From Ascidia mentula (lineage: Eukaryota > Chordata > Ascidiacea > Phlebobranchia > Ascidiidae): a stretch of DNA of 64,000 bases. The DNA is taken from the NCBI GenBank assembly GCA_947561715.1, contig OX387201.1:10864001-10928000 (forward strand), in the 5' to 3' direction. How positions within the stretch are numbered: position 1 is the stretch's first letter; every line of letters begins with the position of its first letter. Position numbers and translations under genes: made by a program. The notes below the pieces were generated by a model. That model was given only the letters and a program-made list of their open reading frames with translations. It was not told the DNA's origin and ran no database searches. Below, one piece after another: positions 62,101 to 64,000 of the stretch.

Positions 62101-64000
62101 CCTCTCCAGGTCTTGCTCCCTCTCCAAGCGGTTCGCAGAGCGCCGCAACTTTGGCGGCACTTTATGGATACAATAGTGGAGCTCTACAGGGTCTCGTAAC
62201 TCTGTCGCACCAATCGATGCAACCCGCCACGCCCACTGCTTACTATCAACAAGGTACACAGTTTTATGTATTATTTACAATCCCCGGTTAAGTGAGATAG
62301 TTACACTTTATCCGTCGTTGCTGTGTCTTTTTTACGTCACGCGAAAAGGATTTTCTTAAAGCTGTACTCACTTTTAATACTGGACATTCTGACTGTTTCA
62401 GCCGCAGCCACCATGCCGATGCTTCAGCTTTACGGCAACACTGGAGGGTCTATTGCTACCCCTGGGGCAGCTACTGCCCAAAGCACTCAACTCACAACGT
62501 TCAACCTGCCTTCGACGAGTGCCAGCACTCCCAGCGCTTCTGCAGGCTCATACGCATTTCTTAATGGGCAGAGTAGTCAGGTTAGTCACGGGGTAGCATA
62601 TTATCTTTGTTATGCTTGTGATATGCAGTTGTTTATATTTGTCGTTTGTACTGTTACCGTTTGGATTGTTTGTGGGTGTGTCTGTGTTTGTCATAAAATG
62701 GTGCAGTTTGTGATGTATTTTTGTGAAAAACCTAAAATAATATCAAAAATCCAAATTTAAACAGAAACGTCTTGACTTTTTTCCTTAATTTGTTATTTTC
62801 CACCGAACCTCGTTGTGGGCTTTAAATGCAAAAAACAATTAATTGCACTTTTCATAAATGTGGCCCCTGGCCATTTGACTGCACCATTTTCTTTCGGGCT
62901 ATGCAAATTTGCTTGCCGGCACTTAACCGACTAACCAACCAACCAGTCACGCTTATACGCTTTCCATGTTGTGCCTGCGTGTAGTTTTGCACCGAATTCA
63001 CGGTGAAAACTCCACCCTCATCGCAACAGCATTCCCAACAACAACAGTCGTCGGGGGTTACAACCATGACCGTATGCAGAGACTTTCAATCTGGAAAATG
63101 TGTGCGACCCTACTGTCGTTTTGTGCACGTGCGGGAAGGTACAGGCAGGCGCTGTTCGATTGCAAGCGACTCATTTTGCCGCATGATCGCAAGCCACATG
63201 TACGCACTGATCATTTTTGCCAGAGCCGCACTCGATAATTCTGCATTGCAATTCGCTGTGCGCGCCTTTGTCTCGGTGTGTTGTTGTGCAATGAAAATTC
63301 CCAGTAATTTGTGCCGGTTGTGAATTAGGGTTTCTTCATTTTTAATCCATGTTTGAACATTCCAATTTAATCTGTCAAACGAATGAAGCAAATAACCTTT
63401 GATGTTCTTGGTGAAACATTGGAACATTCTTCTGGATGGTCAACACCTTTGTCATCTTGTATTTCACCTGTATATCGTGTGACGTCAATTCATCAATGAC
63501 TTTTTCAATCTCGGCACGCAGCAAAGCAATCGTGTGAAAAAATGTACGATTTTGAAAATCGATTTATTTCTGCAGGTGAAAACTCTCAATTTGTGGTGTT
63601 GGAAAGCACTACAGAACGTCACACTCAATTACATTCACGCTCATTATTTGGTTGCCGCTCGTTGCCAAACCGTTTGGGCAAAACCATTCTGCAACATTTA
63701 TAGCATTTTTAAACTCTCCGTTTGTTTTGCAGATTATGTTGAAATAAAAGACGACAAAGTAACTGTTTGCCGTAACGCCCTACAAGGTAAGATATTAGTT
63801 TTTGTTGCCTCCATTACGCTTCAAAATAAGTCAGTGTTTAAATAAAGTAAAGATGTTGCATAATCTAAGTGGAAATGCGAAGATCGCCATTCAGACCACT
63901 TTGTTTTTTTAGGACGATGCGCAAGACCCCAGTGCAAGTTTTATCATTTGCCCGGCACAAGTTCGTCTCCCACTGAAGGTGCGCTACTCGATGCTCACCA
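41187..64000 (+). CDS. MBNL: Muscleblind-like RNA-binding protein (CCCH fingers), 3' end beyond window
   Basis: Fourteen exons fit in phase: 41187-41247, 46759-46892, 47327-47452, 57993-58172, 59004-59118, 59424-59572, 60238-60420, 60746-60838, 61534-61566, 62010-62253, 62402-62580, 62985-63138, 63733-63786 and 63913 to beyond 64000 (about 597 codons so far). [17 protein letters not shown] matches the MBNL N-terminus. Fingers 1-2 (C-x7-C-x6-C-x3-H and C-x7-C-x4-C-x3-H) span exons three and four, fingers 3-4 lie in 60238-60420 ([25 protein letters not shown]), and a third pair begins at 62985. Between pairs are Ala/Gln/Pro-rich linkers and LKR-type basic motifs. MBNL proteins bind YGCY RNA and control alternative splicing and RNA localisation. 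The first exon ([10 protein letters not shown]) is supported only by its ATG, donor and matching phase; translation could instead start within 46759-46892. Confidence 0.93.
41248..46758 (+). other. Long first intron of muscleblind (or upstream region)
   Basis: This 5.5-kb interval contains no exon I can support. If the 41187 exon is not used, it holds the promoter instead. GC-richer, CpG-containing patches at about 42600-42950 and 43420-43510 stand out against the AT-rich background and could be alternative promoters or untranslated first exons. A 40-codon frame at 45269-45391 ([11 protein letters not shown]) has no supporting context. Confidence 0.4.
46759..47452 (+). CDS. MBNL: Muscleblind exons 2-3: N-terminus and CCCH finger 1
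   Basis: Exon 46759-46892 ends [10 protein letters not shown] and splices in phase 0 to 47327-47452, which begins [22 protein letters not shown], a C-x7-C-x6-C-x3-H finger. It continues through [18 protein letters not shown], the linker and first cysteine of finger 2. This exon-intron arrangement (finger 2 split after the DALK motif) matches the known MBNL gene plan. Confidence 0.93.
47453..57992 (+). other. 10.5-kb intron of muscleblind splitting finger 2
   Basis: No coding exon with a conserved motif was found in this long intron, which is far larger than any other intron in the window. Open frames such as 53470-53700 (minus) and 54214-54474 (plus) have no recognisable domain. In other animals muscleblind genes have long 5' introns with regulatory roles, so enhancers or non-coding transcripts are possible but not shown here. 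Confidence 0.45.
57993..58172 (+). CDS. MBNL: Muscleblind exon 4: rest of CCCH finger 2 and linker
   Basis: The exon begins [18 protein letters not shown], completing finger 2, followed by a Gln/Leu-rich stretch ([13 protein letters not shown]) resembling the helical tail after finger 2 in vertebrate MBNL. It ends in phase 0 at a gtgcgt donor. Confidence 0.93.
60238..60420 (+). CDS. MBNL: Muscleblind exon 7: CCCH fingers 3 and 4
   Basis: One 61-codon exon encodes both fingers of the second pair: [22 protein letters not shown] (C-x7-C-x6-C-x3-H) and [20 protein letters not shown] (C-x7-C-x4-C-x3-H). It is close to vertebrate MBNL fingers 3-4, including the linker DNTVTVC and the tail PPAHLQ. 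All metal ligands are present. Confidence 0.95.
61534..61566 (+). CDS. MBNL: Muscleblind 33-nt microexon with basic motif
   Basis: Eleven codons ([11 protein letters not shown]) lie between a polypyrimidine tract with a CAG acceptor and a gtaaag donor, phase 0 on both sides, so skipping keeps the frame. Its place and its KR core resemble the KRP motifs encoded around the alternative exons of vertebrate MBNL that affect nuclear entry. It is supported by splice sites and position only. Confidence 0.6.
62985..64000 (+). CDS. MBNL: Muscleblind exons 12-14: third CCCH finger pair
   Basis: Exon 62985-63138 carries a Gln-rich run ([11 protein letters not shown]) and then [20 protein letters not shown], a C-x7-C-x4-C-x3-H finger. 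Exons 63733-63786 and 63913 onward encode [18 protein letters not shown] and [15 protein letters not shown], a second C-x7-C-x4-C-x3-H finger. The inter-finger linker (DDKVTVC) is like that of fingers 3-4 (DNTVTVC), and the intron falls just before GRC as it does in finger 2. The junctions are phase 0, 1 and 1. This is a finger pair of the muscleblind type, in frame with the upstream exons. Known chordate MBNL proteins have four fingers. The reading frame is still open at the window edge. Confidence 0.85.

Overview
The window is eukaryotic DNA with many small exons separated by mostly short introns, AT-rich, and with gene families typical of chordates: an MXRA5/IGSF10-type LRR-Ig matrix protein, an Eph receptor, TMCO3 and Muscleblind with paired CCCH fingers. 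The compact introns and gene content suggest an invertebrate chordate, most likely an ascidian tunicate. That placement is inference. Gene models below were built by hand from splice sites, intron phases and family motifs. Every internal junction listed is phase-consistent; the two least certain boundaries are flagged.

Left part (1-18.0 kb). A broken copy of the 3' end of the Ig gene (1-2173, minus strand) is followed by about 15.8 kb holding two separate parts of Eph receptor genes on opposite strands. A signal peptide plus an apparently complete ligand-binding domain lies on the minus strand (12697 down to about 7190). A juxtamembrane plus N-lobe kinase piece lies on the plus strand (14.5-17.2 kb); it lacks the beta-3 lysine and stops before the HRD motif. 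No cysteine-rich, FN3, C-lobe or SAM exons were found.

Middle part (18.0-28.7 kb, minus strand). An MXRA5/IGSF10-like gene reads from 28634 to 20233 (LRRs, two Ig domains, a 1.8-kb Ser/Thr-rich exon, three Ig domains; 1682 codons). About 180 bp later a second gene starts with its own signal-peptide exon and encodes the last three Ig domains of the family (20053 to 18201; 357 codons). The ancestral gene therefore looks split in two, possibly expressed as an operon. The copy at 1-2173 is a duplicate of this second gene, fused to a stray piece of the Ser/Thr-rich exon. An intron of the first gene carries a tRNA-derived insertion with a 13-bp target-site duplication.

Right part (32.9-64 kb, plus strand). 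A complete TMCO3-like cation/proton antiporter gene (32894-38334, 16 coding exons, 669 codons) is followed by a muscleblind gene that runs off the right edge (41187-64000+). It has long first and third introns, the two CCCH finger pairs typical of chordates, and a third CCCH pair near the window end.

The items most worth attention are the third Muscleblind finger pair, the split and duplicated MXRA5-like locus, and the rearranged Eph segment caught between the two direct repeats. Stretches of 29-32.8 kb, 39-41 kb and the long muscleblind introns show no gene I can support.
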